Origin: Candidatus Equimonas enterica
GTDB lineage: Bacteria; Bacteroidota; Bacteroidia; Bacteroidales; Bacteroidaceae
NCBI GenBank assembly: GCA_018066225.1
Contig: JAGHRU010000215.1
Span: 1 to 12,487 of the forward strand
Direction of reading: 5' to 3'
Length of the DNA stretch: 12,487 nucleotides
The notes under the pieces: generated by a model
The model's input: only the letters and a program-made list of their open reading frames with translations
Told to the model about the DNA's origin: nothing
Databases searched by the model: none
Position numbers and translations under genes: made by a program
Shown: positions 1 to 7,822 of the stretch, piece by piece
Numbering within the stretch: the stretch's first letter is position 1
How the letters are laid out: each line of letters begins with the position of its first letter

Positions 1-1
1 A

Positions 2-777
2 AACATGAGCATCGATGACATCGTCACCTACCTCTGCGAAGTCATCGCCGCGCGTGCCGAAGACGGCAACAACTTTGGCTCTATCCTCATCCCCGAAGGC
101 ATCATCGAGTTCATACCCGAGATGAAATCGCTCATCGCCGAAATCAACGACCTCATCGCCCAAGGCAAGGACATTGACTGCCTGAGCCCGAAAAACGCAG
201 CCGTCTATCAGTCGCTGCCCAAAGGCGTAGCCAAGCAACTCACCTTGGCGCGCGACCCTCACGGCAACGTGTCGGTGTCGCTCATCGAGACCGAGAAGAT
301 GCTCTCCACCCTTATCAAGGAGAAACTGGCGCAGTGGAAGGAAGAAGGCCGATATAGCGGCAAGTTCTCCTATCTCCGCCATTTCCTTGGCTACGAAGGC
401 CGTTGTGCTGCGCCGTCCAACTACGATGCCAACTACTGCTACGCCCTTGGTTGCAGCGCGGCTCAACTCATCAGAGCAGGCAAGACGGGTTGCATGGCTG
501 TCGTGCAGAACACGACTGTACCGGCCAGCCAGTGGCAGGCAGGCGGCGTACCCCTGACCAGCTTGATGAACATGGAAGTGCGTGCGGCGTCAAGAAGCCT
601 GTCATCCGCAAAGCCCTCGTCGATCTCAACGGCAAGCCCTTCCTCACTTTCGCCGCCAAGCGTAAGGAGTGGGAGCGTGAGACCAACTTCGTCTATCCCG
701 GTCCTATCCAGTACTGGGGACCCAGCGAAGTCTGCGACCGCTGCACCATCACGCTGAGTCTGGAGCGCGGCGAATAG
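2..777 (+). CDS. pfp: Diphosphate--fructose-6-phosphate 1-phosphotransferase (PPi-dependent phosphofructokinase), 3' part, frameshifted
   Basis: This is the C-terminal part of the long bacterial/plant-type PPi-phosphofructokinase, which interconverts fructose 6-phosphate and fructose 1,6-bisphosphate using pyrophosphate in cytoplasmic glycolysis and gluconeogenesis. The 5' end, with the substrate-binding motifs, lies left of the window. Recognisable family segments are FGSILIPEG near the start, then GYEGRCAAPSNYDANYCYALG, QWQAGGVPLTSLMNME and, near the end, FVYPGPIQYWGP. The reading frame breaks just after the MNME segment (codons ending at 577). The conserved continuation CGVKKPVIRKALV is encoded from 583 in another frame and runs to a TAG at 775-777. 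Five bases (578-582) lie where six are expected, so one base seems to be missing. Read literally, the first frame ends at 755-757 with an unrelated Ser/Pro-rich tail. In a central enzyme a sequencing or assembly error is the simplest explanation, but a true pseudogene cannot be excluded. Confidence 0.88.
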
Positions 778-812
778 TCTGCCACGCCTTTTCCTCATAA
801 CCTTCACACCTC

Positions 813-1694
813 GTGACCTCCCCATCCTCCCACACCCGTAGTAGCCATAAACCACACCGCAGCCGTAAGACAGCAGGCAAGCGCAGACGGCGGAAGCCTT
901 CCCACAGCCTGTGGCATCGGCTGTGGGGCGACCGCACACGGCGTATGTACTGGTTGGGAGGCCTCACTGGTATTTTGTTTTTCAGTTTCGTCCTTTACAA
1001 GTATGTCGTCGCGCCTTACACCACACGATGGCATGCCTATTACGGCGAAATAGAATACCCTGCGGGCTACAGCATCCACGGACTCGACATCAGCCACTAT
1101 CAGCAAACGATAGATTGGGATGCCGTCTCGCGCACGAAAGTAGCAGGAGAGCCGCTGCGCTTTGTCATCATCAAAGCCACCGAGGGCGACAAGCGCCTTG
1201 ACCCCAACTTCAACGACAACTTCTACCAAGCCCTGCAATACGGTCTGGTCCGTGGGGCGTACCACTACTTCAGACCCGACATCTCGGCCCAGGAACAGGC
1301 CGAATACTATCTGCGACAAGTCCATTTAGAGCCAGGCGACCTACCACCCGTGCTCGACATAGAGGAGAAAGGCACTCTCTCCACTGCCGCCTTGCGAGCA
1401 GCAGCCTTGACATGGCTCCAGCAAGCAGATGCCAAATACTGTGTCTCAACTATCATCTACACGGGCTATAAGTTCAAGGTCGATTACCTCAGCACCCCTG
1501 AGTTTGAGCACTACCCCTTCTGGATAGCACATTACTATGTCAAGGAGTGTGGCTACACGGGGGCATGGAAGTTTTGGCAACACACCGATTGCGGCCGCGT
1601 AGATGGCATAGAAGGCAAAGTAGATCTCAATGTTTACAATGGCTCTATGTACGACCTGCGCAAACTCACCATACCAGAAGAAGAATTTGAATAA
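813..1694 (+). CDS. Membrane-anchored GH25 lysozyme (N-acetylmuramidase)
   Basis: A glycoside hydrolase family 25 protein of 293 residues; the family cleaves the MurNAc-GlcNAc beta-1,4 bond of peptidoglycan. Residues 1-45 are very rich in Lys, Arg and Ser. A single membrane segment follows at about 46-68, so the enzyme domain (about 85-285) should lie outside the inner membrane, in the periplasm. Family signatures are GLDISHYQ with Asp92, VLDIEE with Asp182 and the likely acid catalyst Glu184, FWQH at 254-257, and VDLNVY with Asp271. The start is a GTG: an in-frame TAA lies at 798-800 and the next ATG (943) would drop the basic segment, which Bacteroidetes GH25 proteins commonly have. It begins 35 nt after pfp and ends 3 nt before the next gene, so it is probably co-transcribed with both. 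A role in wall remodelling is inferred; the sequence gives no hint of secretion as a toxin. Confidence 0.9.
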   Translation: MTSPSSHTRSSHKPHRSRKTAGKRRRRKPSHSLWHRLWGDRTRRMYWLGGLTGILFFSFVLYKYVVAPYTTRWHAYYGEIEYPAGYSIHGLDISHYQQTIDWDAVSRTKVAGEPLRFVIIKATEGDKRLDPNFNDNFYQALQYGLVRGAYHYFRPDISAQEQAEYYLRQVHLEPGDLPPVLDIEEKGTLSTAALRAAALTWLQQADAKYCVSTIIYTGYKFKVDYLSTPEFEHYPFWIAHYYVKECGYTGAWKFWQHTDCGRVDGIEGKVDLNVYNGSMYDLRKLTIPEEEFE

Positions 1695-1697
1695 CCC

Positions 1698-2942
1698 ATG
1701 CCGATGAAACACTTCTTGCTCCTTTGCTGCGCCATACTATGTGGTTGCTCTTGCATCGCGCAAAGCCTGGCAGACACATGGTCGGGCACGCTACGCACCT
1801 CCAGCGTTAATCTCGCCATCGTGTTGCACCTCCAAGAGAGCGGCAACGCCTACACTTGCACCCTTGACAGTCCCGACCAGAACGCCTATGGCATCGCGGC
1901 CGAAGTACTCCTCTGCACTGCCGATTCACTGTCCGTGCGCCTCCCAAGCATCGGTGCCACCTACTGCGGTCACCGTGAAGGCGATACGCTCAAAGGCCGC
2001 TTCACGCAGATGGGCTTTCCTTTGCCCCTTGACCTGCAACGTGGAGAGCAGCAGACAAAGCGTCCGCAGACCCCACAGCCGCCCTACCCTTACGTTTGCC
2101 AAGAAGAGACCTTCCGCAACACGGCTGACGGTGCCACCTTGGCGGGCACACTCACCTTCCCCCAAGACTATCGGTCGGGCGATAGCGTGCCTTTCGTATT
2201 ACTGGTCTCGGGCAGCGGACAGCAAGACCGCGACGAGACACTATTCCAGCACAAACCTTTTCTCGTCCTTGCCGACTATTTCGCACGCCACGGCATAGGC
2301 TCACTGCGCTACGATGATCGTGCCACGGGAGCATCTGTCGGTGGAGACTTGCAGCACGCTACGACAGCCGACTTTGCCCGTGATGCCGCCGCTGGACTCG
2401 ACCTGCTGCGCCGCACGGGGGCAGCCTCTGTCGTTGGTGTTCTGGGCCACAGCGAAGGGGCTTCCATCGCCTTTATGCTTGCCGCAGCAGGCAAGGCAGA
2501 CTTCGTGGTCAGCATGGCAGGCATCGGCGTTAAAGGCGACACCGCTCTCACGGCGCAAGTCAATCATCTGTCAGCCCTACGAGGCGGAAACGGCAGCACT
2601 ACTGTGGGCGACTATCGTCGGAGTGTAGCCGCACTCCACCAGCCATGGCTTGACTTCTTCATCGACTACGACCCCACCGCCGACCTCAGAGCGACGCACT
2701 GCCCTGTCTTTGCCGCTAACGGCGACAAGGACTGCCAAGTCATCGCCTCCCTCAACCTCCCAGCCATCGAGCGGGCGTTGCCGAAAAACGCAGCCAATAT
2801 CTGCCGCACCTATACGGGGCTCAACCACCTCTTTCAACCCTGCACAACGGGCGACGTCAGCGAATATGGCGCGATAGAGACCACCCTCTCTGTCGATTTC
2901 CTTGACGATGTCGCCGACTGGATATTGCGTCTCGCGCATTGA
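1698..2942 (+). CDS. Exported alpha/beta-hydrolase (serine esterase/peptidase-like)
   Basis: A 414-residue protein with an N-terminal hydrophobic signal, a beta-rich N-terminal region (about 25-115), a Pro/Gln-rich linker (about 118-131) and a C-terminal alpha/beta-hydrolase domain (about 135-414). The visible triad is Ser252 in the nucleophile elbow GHSEG, an Asp in NGDKD (Asp345 more likely than Asp343) and His377 in GLNHLFQ. The SGSGQQDRDE segment at 171-180 fits the oxyanion-hole strand of this Bacteroidetes family. The signal is Cys-rich (CAILCGCSC). Cys17 after LCG could be a non-standard lipobox, or signal peptidase I could cut near residue 22, so soluble periplasmic versus lipid-anchored is unresolved. 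A second ATG six bases downstream (1704) would give the more usual MKHF start. The substrate cannot be predicted. It is probably the last gene of the pfp-GH25 unit, ending just before a hairpin. Confidence 0.85.
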   Translation: MPMKHFLLLCCAILCGCSCIAQSLADTWSGTLRTSSVNLAIVLHLQESGNAYTCTLDSPDQNAYGIAAEVLLCTADSLSVRLPSIGATYCGHREGDTLKGRFTQMGFPLPLDLQRGEQQTKRPQTPQPPYPYVCQEETFRNTADGATLAGTLTFPQDYRSGDSVPFVLLVSGSGQQDRDETLFQHKPFLVLADYFARHGIGSLRYDDRATGASVGGDLQHATTADFARDAAAGLDLLRRTGAASVVGVLGHSEGASIAFMLAAAGKADFVVSMAGIGVKGDTALTAQVNHLSALRGGNGSTTVGDYRRSVAALHQPWLDFFIDYDPTADLRATHCPVFAANGDKDCQVIASLNLPAIERALPKNAANICRTYTGLNHLFQPCTTGDVSEYGAIETTLSVDFLDDVADWILRLAH

Positions 2943-2962
2943 CCTCATACCTTATATATATA

Positions 2963-2999
2963 GCAACAAGGACACAGCCGTCGGTTGTGTCCTTGTTGC
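2963..2999. terminator. Hairpin between convergent genes, probable bidirectional terminator
   Basis: A perfect 14-bp inverted repeat (GCAACAAGGACACA at 2963-2976 with its complement at 2986-2999). It can extend inward by GCC/GGT (one G-U pair) to a stem of about 17 bp with a GTC triloop. It sits 20 nt after the hydrolase stop and 32 nt after the stop of the opposing dehydrogenase gene. There is no long T run on either side (TATATATA precedes it on the plus strand, GCGTTTGCT follows), so it is not a textbook intrinsic terminator, but position and stability suggest it ends both transcripts. A smaller inverted repeat (CCTTG/CAAGG, 3008-3021) lies just beyond. Confidence 0.75.
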
Positions 3000-3031
3000 G
3001 TTTGCTACCTTGCGCCCAAGGCGCGTACCCG

Positions 3032-3988
3032 CTATACGCGGTTGAGCGACTCGCCAGCGAGGAATGCATCAATGTTTTGATGCATGATGTCGAGTATGCG
3101 CTGGCGTGCTGCCGACGATGCCCACGCGATGTGCTGCGTGATATAAGCGTTGGGCGCAGTGAGCAAGGGGTTGTCGGCGGCGGGTGGCTCGGGCTGCATC
3201 ACGTCCGTACAATAGGCTGCGAGACGACCTTCGTGCAGCGCACGTGCCACCGCAGCGTCGTCGATGAGGCCGCCACGAGCGGTGTTGATGATGCGAAGAC
3301 CACGACGCGCTTTTGCCAAAAGGGCCTCATTAACGAAACCACGGTTGCTATCGCGCAACGGACAATGCAGACTCACGACATCGCACTCGGCGAAAGCCTC
3401 CTCCATCGTTGCCTTGCGCGCACCTTCGGGCAGGTCAGTAGCAGGACGGCTCGTCACCACATAGACTTCCGCACCAAGTGCCAGCAGCACTTCTGCCACC
3501 TTCTCTCCGATATGTCCATAGCCCACAACGGCAACACGCAGCGACGACACCTCTACCAGCGGACGCTCAGGCTCCCAATAGGCAAAGTCGGGCTGATTGC
3601 TCCATGCGCCCTTGGCGTTTATCGCGGCATAGTGGCCGACGTGGTTGGTCGTCTCAAACAGCAGCGCGAGCGTGTGCTGCGCCACCGCAAGTGTACTGTA
3701 TGCGGGGACATTGGTGACGGCAATGCCGAGACGGCGTGCGGCCGCTACATCGATATTGTCATAGCCCGTAGCGGCTTCGCAGATGAGACGCAGTTTCGGC
3801 AACTGGGTTAGTACCTCTTCTGTCAGACGCACTTTGTTAGTAATGAGGATGTCGGCCTCTGCCGCACGCTGCACCACATCTTCGGGCTTGGTACGCGGAT
3901 AGTGGGTCAGTGGGCCGTAGCCTTCGAGCGGCGTCCACGCGAGATCGCCGGGATTGAGTGCATAGGAATCTAAAAAGACAAGGTTCAT
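3032..3988 (-). CDS. D-2-hydroxyacid dehydrogenase (glycerate dehydrogenase/hydroxypyruvate reductase-like)
   Basis: A 318-residue cytoplasmic oxidoreductase of the D-isomer-specific 2-hydroxyacid dehydrogenase family, which reduces 2-keto acids such as hydroxypyruvate or glyoxylate. The split substrate domain (about 1-100 and 290-318) surrounds a Rossmann domain with GYGHIG at 156-161. The catalytic set is visible: Arg238 in NTARGG, Glu267 in TDVMQPEPP and His286 in TQHIAWAS. Substrate-loop features such as EAATGYDNID (71-80) resemble glycerate dehydrogenases, but the exact substrate is inference. The second Rossmann strand ends VVTSR (Ser180, Arg181) rather than in the Asp typical of NAD-preferring members, which suggests NADP(H). 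The ATG at 3986-3988 is 42 nt downstream of the helicase stop and no consensus promoter lies between, so it is probably the last gene of the der unit. Confidence 0.9.
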   Translation of the reverse strand: MNLVFLDSYALNPGDLAWTPLEGYGPLTHYPRTKPEDVVQRAAEADILITNKVRLTEEVLTQLPKLRLICEAATGYDNIDVAAARRLGIAVTNVPAYSTLAVAQHTLALLFETTNHVGHYAAINAKGAWSNQPDFAYWEPERPLVEVSSLRVAVVGYGHIGEKVAEVLLALGAEVYVVTSRPATDLPEGARKATMEEAFAECDVVSLHCPLRDSNRGFVNEALLAKARRGLRIINTARGGLIDDAAVARALHEGRLAAYCTDVMQPEPPAADNPLLTAPNAYITQHIAWASSAARQRILDIMHQNIDAFLAGESLNRV

Positions 3989-4030
3989 AGTGAAAGTGTA
4001 TTTCGGGTTGTTAGTATAAACGTATGGGCT

Positions 4031-6796
4031 TCACAGGATGAGAGCAGTGTCATCTTCGTCTATCGCTCTGGTCATAATGACAGGCGGCTTACGGCGCGTA
4101 CGGTAGAGGCAGAGACGTTCTTCCTGCTCTTCGGACGGACGAAGCGGGTTGCGCACTGGGTCGAAGACAGGCTTTTCGTGGACAATGATAGACGCCGTAT
4201 AGGCATCGTCCTGCCAAGAGCAGGTGCAGAGGTGATACTTACCATGGTCTGTCTCTTCTCTTACCATGGGCGACAAGTTGTCCTCATTAGCCATCACTTG
4301 GCGCATCAGGTCGGCCACCGTAAAACTGTCACTGGCATCATTGCTGCCACACTTGCCCCATATCTGCAAGTTGCGCTCTGCTCTGGTGCAAGCGACATAG
4401 AGCAGATTGAGGTTTTCGATATACTGGTCGTGCTTCTCCTTGCGGTATTCCTCGGCGAAGGCCGAGTCAGCCATTTCTTTCTCCAAGGGGACAGGCAACA
4501 GCGCTGGTGCCCAAGAGGTCTCGATTGGCAGGCGTGATGTGCCGTTCTCTCGGAGAGTAGGACACCAAATAAAAGACTTCTTCTCCATCAGAGAAGGTGC
4601 TTCAAACAACTTCCACATGGCACAGGGCAGGATGACGGTGTGGAAGGCCAGTCCTTTGGCCTTGTGTATCGTCAGCACGCGGATGCCTTCCACGGGTGCT
4701 GGCGTGATGGTACGGCGGCTGATGACAGCCTCCCATTCTTTCAGAAACGCCGTCACATCGTTTTCACCTTCGTCGAGGAAGTGATAGACCTCGTCGATGA
4801 AAGAGAAAAGATATGCCGCTTGCCGCTCATCATCTTGCAGATGGAAGATGTCGATGAGATGCCAGACGAGACGCGGCAGAGTGTAGCGGCGATAAGCACC
4901 ACCAGCAAGGGCGACAAACGCCTTGGGCAACCCCGACTCACGAGAAGCGCACTGCACCATCAAGAACTGACGTGCGATGACGTTGTGGGTGTTGCTGAGG
5001 AAGCGCATGGCTTGGACGATCGTCGTAACGGCTGGGCTGGCTTTGAGTTCAAAGAGTTCGTCACTCACGAAGTTGATATCCGGCGCATGCTCGGCGAAAT
5101 AGGCTGTCAGAAGGTCGATGTCATGCTTACGGCGCGCCAATATTGCCATCTGACTATACGCCACCTGCTCTTGCTCGCGCAGCGTCCTGACCTGTGCCAA
5201 GATGTCGGCTTCTATCTGGTAGCCATCGTCCTCGGCCTGCTTGTCCTCCTTGTATAGCGTAAGACGCACACGCCCTCCTGCACCGCGTGGTGCATCTTGG
5301 GCTGTATCGCCATAAATACTGCTGATGTCGCCTTTCGGCTGACCTGTTTCCCGCTCATCGAGCAGCGCAGCCGCCTGTGGGAACAAGCGGTTATTGAAGC
5401 CTACGATGACGGAACGAGAACGGAAATTATGGCCGAGCGTATCGACCTTACGCTGATCATCCTCCACGGCCGAAAGGTGTTGGAGCAAACTCCACTCGCC
5501 TCCACGGAAGCGGTAGATGCCTTGCTTCACATCGCCTACGAGCAAACAGTTGTTGCCTTGCGCTATGTTGTGAGCAATGAGCGTGCTCATATTGCTCCAT
5601 TGCAGGAAAGAAGTGTCTTGAAACTCGTCGATCATGATGTTTTGAAACTGCGTACCTGCGCGTTCAAACACGAAGAGCGCATCGGCCTGCTTCACCATCT
5701 GATGGAAGAGCAAAGGCGTATAAGCCAGCATGAAGTGGTTTTGCTCTGCATTGATGTCCTGCAACTTCTCCTTGATGCCTCGCAAGAGGCGCAACTGGGG
5801 CAGCCACTTTGTCGAGAGCGCTATGGTGTTGAGGGTGGTGATGGCACGGCGGTGCGCCTCCACCAAGCGGACAAGTGGTGCGTGCACCGTGGTAGCGGCA
5901 TCGGCACTGGTTGTCTTTTTGCGTAGTTTGTCGCTGTCCTCGACGTATCCCTGCACGCGTGTTCCGATTTTGTCCGAAAAGTCACTCGGCAGGCCTGTAA
6001 ACGTATGGATATAAGGACGCAGACTGCTTGTGCCATAACTCAACACCTCATAGCCGCCCACACTTTCCACCGCTTCATCGACGCACGCTGCAAGGTCTTT
6101 CAACGCCGTCAGCACCTTTTGCTGCTCCTGCCGCAGCACACCAAGGTAGCGGCCTACGGTGTCATTGGTCAATGACATAGCAGAGAAGGTGGCGTCATGC
6201 AGCAAGAACTTCTCCTGCAACAGTTCTCCACCGAGTTTGCGCAGCCCATCGGTGATGCGCCAGTCCTTGTCATTGTCCAAGCGCTCCCACATCATCCGCT
6301 CTATCCAAGCGCGTACATCGGCATCTGCTTCGGCGACTTCCATCATTCGTGCCACCGCCACGCTGAGCACATCGCGGTCGTTGAGGTCGGCCTTCACGCC
6401 CGCTTTCAAACCCAATTCGAGGGTCAGCGAAGCGAGCAAATGCTGGAAGAACGTGTCGATGGTGGTGACTTGGAAGTCGTCGTACTGGCAGAGAATACGC
6501 TCCAGAGCCGCTCGGGCTCTGCTGCGCAGGGCCTCATCGGCAGACTTGATGCCCCAGGCCGTGAGTTGCTCCTTGACAGCCATAAAGAAGTTGTCGTCGG
6601 AGAGCGTGCCGTAGCCCACGGTGTAGAGTTGCTGCAAGATACGGGTCTTCATCTCCGCCGTGGCCTTGTTGGTAAAGGTCACGGCCAAAATGCTACGATG
6701 GGGTACGCCGTCGGCGCGTAGCAAGTTGGCGATGTATTGCGCAGCAAGGGTGAAAGTCTTGCCACTACCCGCTGAGGCTTTGTAAATGTGCAGCAC
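4031..6796 (-). CDS. UvrD/RecB/AddA-like superfamily 1 DNA helicase, apparently without nuclease domain
   Basis: A 921-residue ATP-dependent DNA helicase of the UvrD/RecB/AddA group, expected to act in double-strand-break processing. Motifs in order: Walker A ASAGSGKT (7-14), motif Ia VTFTNKATAEMK (39-50), TTIDTFF (111-117), motif II DEFQDT (390-395), motif III GDVKQGIYRFRGG (421-433), motif V LTIHKAKGLAF (708-718) and motif VI NLLYVACTRAE (797-807). After motif VI only about 115 residues remain, and I see no PD-(D/E)XK nuclease signature there. Bacteroidetes AddA-like proteins are, from memory, usually over 1000 residues. The start is GTG: an in-frame TAG lies two codons upstream and the MLHIYKASAGSGKT opening is typical. 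No AddB-like gene occurs in the window. It lies 49 nt after a lipoprotein gene and 42 nt before the dehydrogenase. The helicase call is firm; AddA orthology is less sure. Confidence 0.92.
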   Translation of the reverse strand: MLHIYKASAGSGKTFTLAAQYIANLLRADGVPHRSILAVTFTNKATAEMKTRILQQLYTVGYGTLSDDNFFMAVKEQLTAWGIKSADEALRSRARAALERILCQYDDFQVTTIDTFFQHLLASLTLELGLKAGVKADLNDRDVLSVAVARMMEVAEADADVRAWIERMMWERLDNDKDWRITDGLRKLGGELLQEKFLLHDATFSAMSLTNDTVGRYLGVLRQEQQKVLTALKDLAACVDEAVESVGGYEVLSYGTSSLRPYIHTFTGLPSDFSDKIGTRVQGYVEDSDKLRKKTTSADAATTVHAPLVRLVEAHRRAITTLNTIALSTKWLPQLRLLRGIKEKLQDINAEQNHFMLAYTPLLFHQMVKQADALFVFERAGTQFQNIMIDEFQDTSFLQWSNMSTLIAHNIAQGNNCLLVGDVKQGIYRFRGGEWSLLQHLSAVEDDQRKVDTLGHNFRSRSVIVGFNNRLFPQAAALLDERETGQPKGDISSIYGDTAQDAPRGAGGRVRLTLYKEDKQAEDDGYQIEADILAQVRTLREQEQVAYSQMAILARRKHDIDLLTAYFAEHAPDINFVSDELFELKASPAVTTIVQAMRFLSNTHNVIARQFLMVQCASRESGLPKAFVALAGGAYRRYTLPRLVWHLIDIFHLQDDERQAAYLFSFIDEVYHFLDEGENDVTAFLKEWEAVISRRTITPAPVEGIRVLTIHKAKGLAFHTVILPCAMWKLFEAPSLMEKKSFIWCPTLRENGTSRLPIETSWAPALLPVPLEKEMADSAFAEEYRKEKHDQYIENLNLLYVACTRAERNLQIWGKCGSNDASDSFTVADLMRQVMANEDNLSPMVREETDHGKYHLCTCSWQDDAYTASIIVHEKPVFDPVRNPLRPSEEQEERLCLYRTRRKPPVIMTRAIDEDDTALIL

Positions 6797-6845
6797 GGTC
6801 TATACGTTTGGTCTGTGAACATTAAGGCGCAAGCCGTAGCAAGAC

Positions 6846-7340
6846 TTACACCCGGGGCGCAACGATGCGGCGCTGGCCATCGGCACCTACCACGACGAGG
6901 GAGTCGTCGGAGAGCGTCGCGATTTCCACGGTGTCGCCCTCGAGTATCAAGCGGGCGTTGCTGATGGCATAGGTCTTGACATGGCGCCCGAGTTGGGTAA
7001 GGTTGATGGCACGCAGCAGAGCCTCACCGCCATCGCAGGTCGTGATGGCGTAGCGATGGTCGGGCGTGAGGTCACCACAGATGATGGCAGAAGAGCCGTC
7101 GCTGTGGTCACGCGTCAGCGCAAGGGCTTCGCTGGCACCCTCGGGCAGGAGCGAGAAGGTGCTCATGCCGAAATCCTCGGTCGCCACACCATAGATGGTC
7201 GTATCGTGCTGCGCTGCGACTGTGTCACTGAGGCTGTCTTGGCCGTCCTCTCTCGGGGAGGTCTTGTGTCCTGTGCAGGCACTCATAAGCCCAGAGAGCA
7301 GGAGCAGGCTCATCACAAAGGGAAGAAAATGTTTCATCAT
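6846..7340 (-). CDS. Small lipoprotein of unknown function
   Basis: A 164-residue protein (163 if the second of two adjacent ATGs is used). It opens with a lipoprotein signal: MMKHF, a hydrophobic core to about residue 18, then LMSAC with lipidated Cys22, followed by a polar Ser/Asp/Thr-rich linker to about residue 50. Export and membrane anchoring are therefore likely. The reading frame is open up to 7430, but the extra 30 residues would put polar sequence before the signal, so the start at 7340 is preferred. The C-terminal two thirds look beta-rich, with alternating hydrophobics such as LILEGDTVEIATL and DSLVVVGADGQRRIV. I do not recognise a family. It starts 61 nt after the stop of another lipoprotein gene and ends 49 nt before the helicase, on the same strand, so it is probably co-transcribed with der. 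Confidence 0.75.
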   Translation of the reverse strand: MMKHFLPFVMSLLLLSGLMSACTGHKTSPREDGQDSLSDTVAAQHDTTIYGVATEDFGMSTFSLLPEGASEALALTRDHSDGSSAIICGDLTPDHRYAITTCDGGEALLRAINLTQLGRHVKTYAISNARLILEGDTVEIATLSDDSLVVVGADGQRRIVAPRV

Positions 7341-7401
7341 AGGACGAAAGGAAAGGGAATAATCGGTATTTTGTCTGTATGAAGGTCGTGGTGCGCCGTC
7401 G

Positions 7402-7818
7402 TTAGCGCAGGCGCCACTGCTGCCCGTCATAGACCAAGGGCAGCATCACGAGTTCGGTGCGCTGCTCTTTATCGTAGGTCACAGCGAGAAAGACATTGAG
7501 CATACGGCCGTCGTCGTGCGCCTCCACGCGCTCCACATGCCACGCCACGGGATGTCCCACCTCGGCTTCCTGAAGACGGGCGTGCTGCTTGTGGAGGTCT
7601 ATCATCTGCTGTCGATAGGCTGCGGGCATGCTGTCGAGGCTGAGCATAAGGCCGACATAGCCAGCATAGTCGCCCGTAGCATAACGGTTGTAGTAGCCCT
7701 CTATCTCGTCGTTGGTGGGCGGCTCAATCGCACTATGACGGCCTGCGGTGCCCGACTTACAGGCAGCGCAGAGCAGCACCAACGGCAGCAAAAGGATGAG
7801 GAGCGGGCGTCGAGTCAT
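7402..7818 (-). CDS. Small lipoprotein, possibly NTF2-like (DUF4878-like)
   Basis: A 138-residue predicted lipoprotein. MTRRP is followed by a Leu-rich core and LLCAAC; Cys20 is the likely lipid site, with Cys rather than Leu at -3. The frame is open far upstream, but that part overlaps der in another frame and lacks sense as protein. The ATG at 7816-7818, four nt after the der stop, places the signal peptide at the N-terminus and is clearly the start. The mature part has one helix-like region (YYNRYATGDYAGYVGLMLS), a charged Gln/His-rich stretch, then a beta-rich end with VFLAVTY and LPLVYDGQQWRLR. That order resembles small NTF2-like lipoproteins of Bacteroidetes, but the match is by pattern only. 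Its closeness to der implies shared transcription and probably translational coupling, not necessarily a shared function. Confidence 0.78.
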   Translation of the reverse strand: MTRRPLLILLLPLVLLCAACKSGTAGRHSAIEPPTNDEIEGYYNRYATGDYAGYVGLMLSLDSMPAAYRQQMIDLHKQHARLQEAEVGHPVAWHVERVEAHDDGRMLNVFLAVTYDKEQRTELVMLPLVYDGQQWRLR

Positions 7819-7822
7819 CGCG

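Noticed and set aside
568..600. Programmed ribosomal frameshifting in pfp
   Set aside because: No slippery heptamer or evident downstream structure is present, and the enzyme is not known to use frameshifting; a missing base explains it better.
2939..3811. 290-codon plus-strand open frame starting at the end of the hydrolase gene
   Set aside because: It runs through the terminator hairpin and is antisense to the dehydrogenase, which has a complete catalytic set.
3989..4030. Separate promoter for the dehydrogenase
   Set aside because: The closest -7-like string (TACACTTTC on the minus strand) does not fit TAnnTTTG and has no TTG at the right distance.
7341..7430. Upstream extension of the 164-residue lipoprotein to an earlier ATG
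   Set aside because: It would overlap the preceding lipoprotein gene and place 30 polar residues before an otherwise ideal lipoprotein signal.
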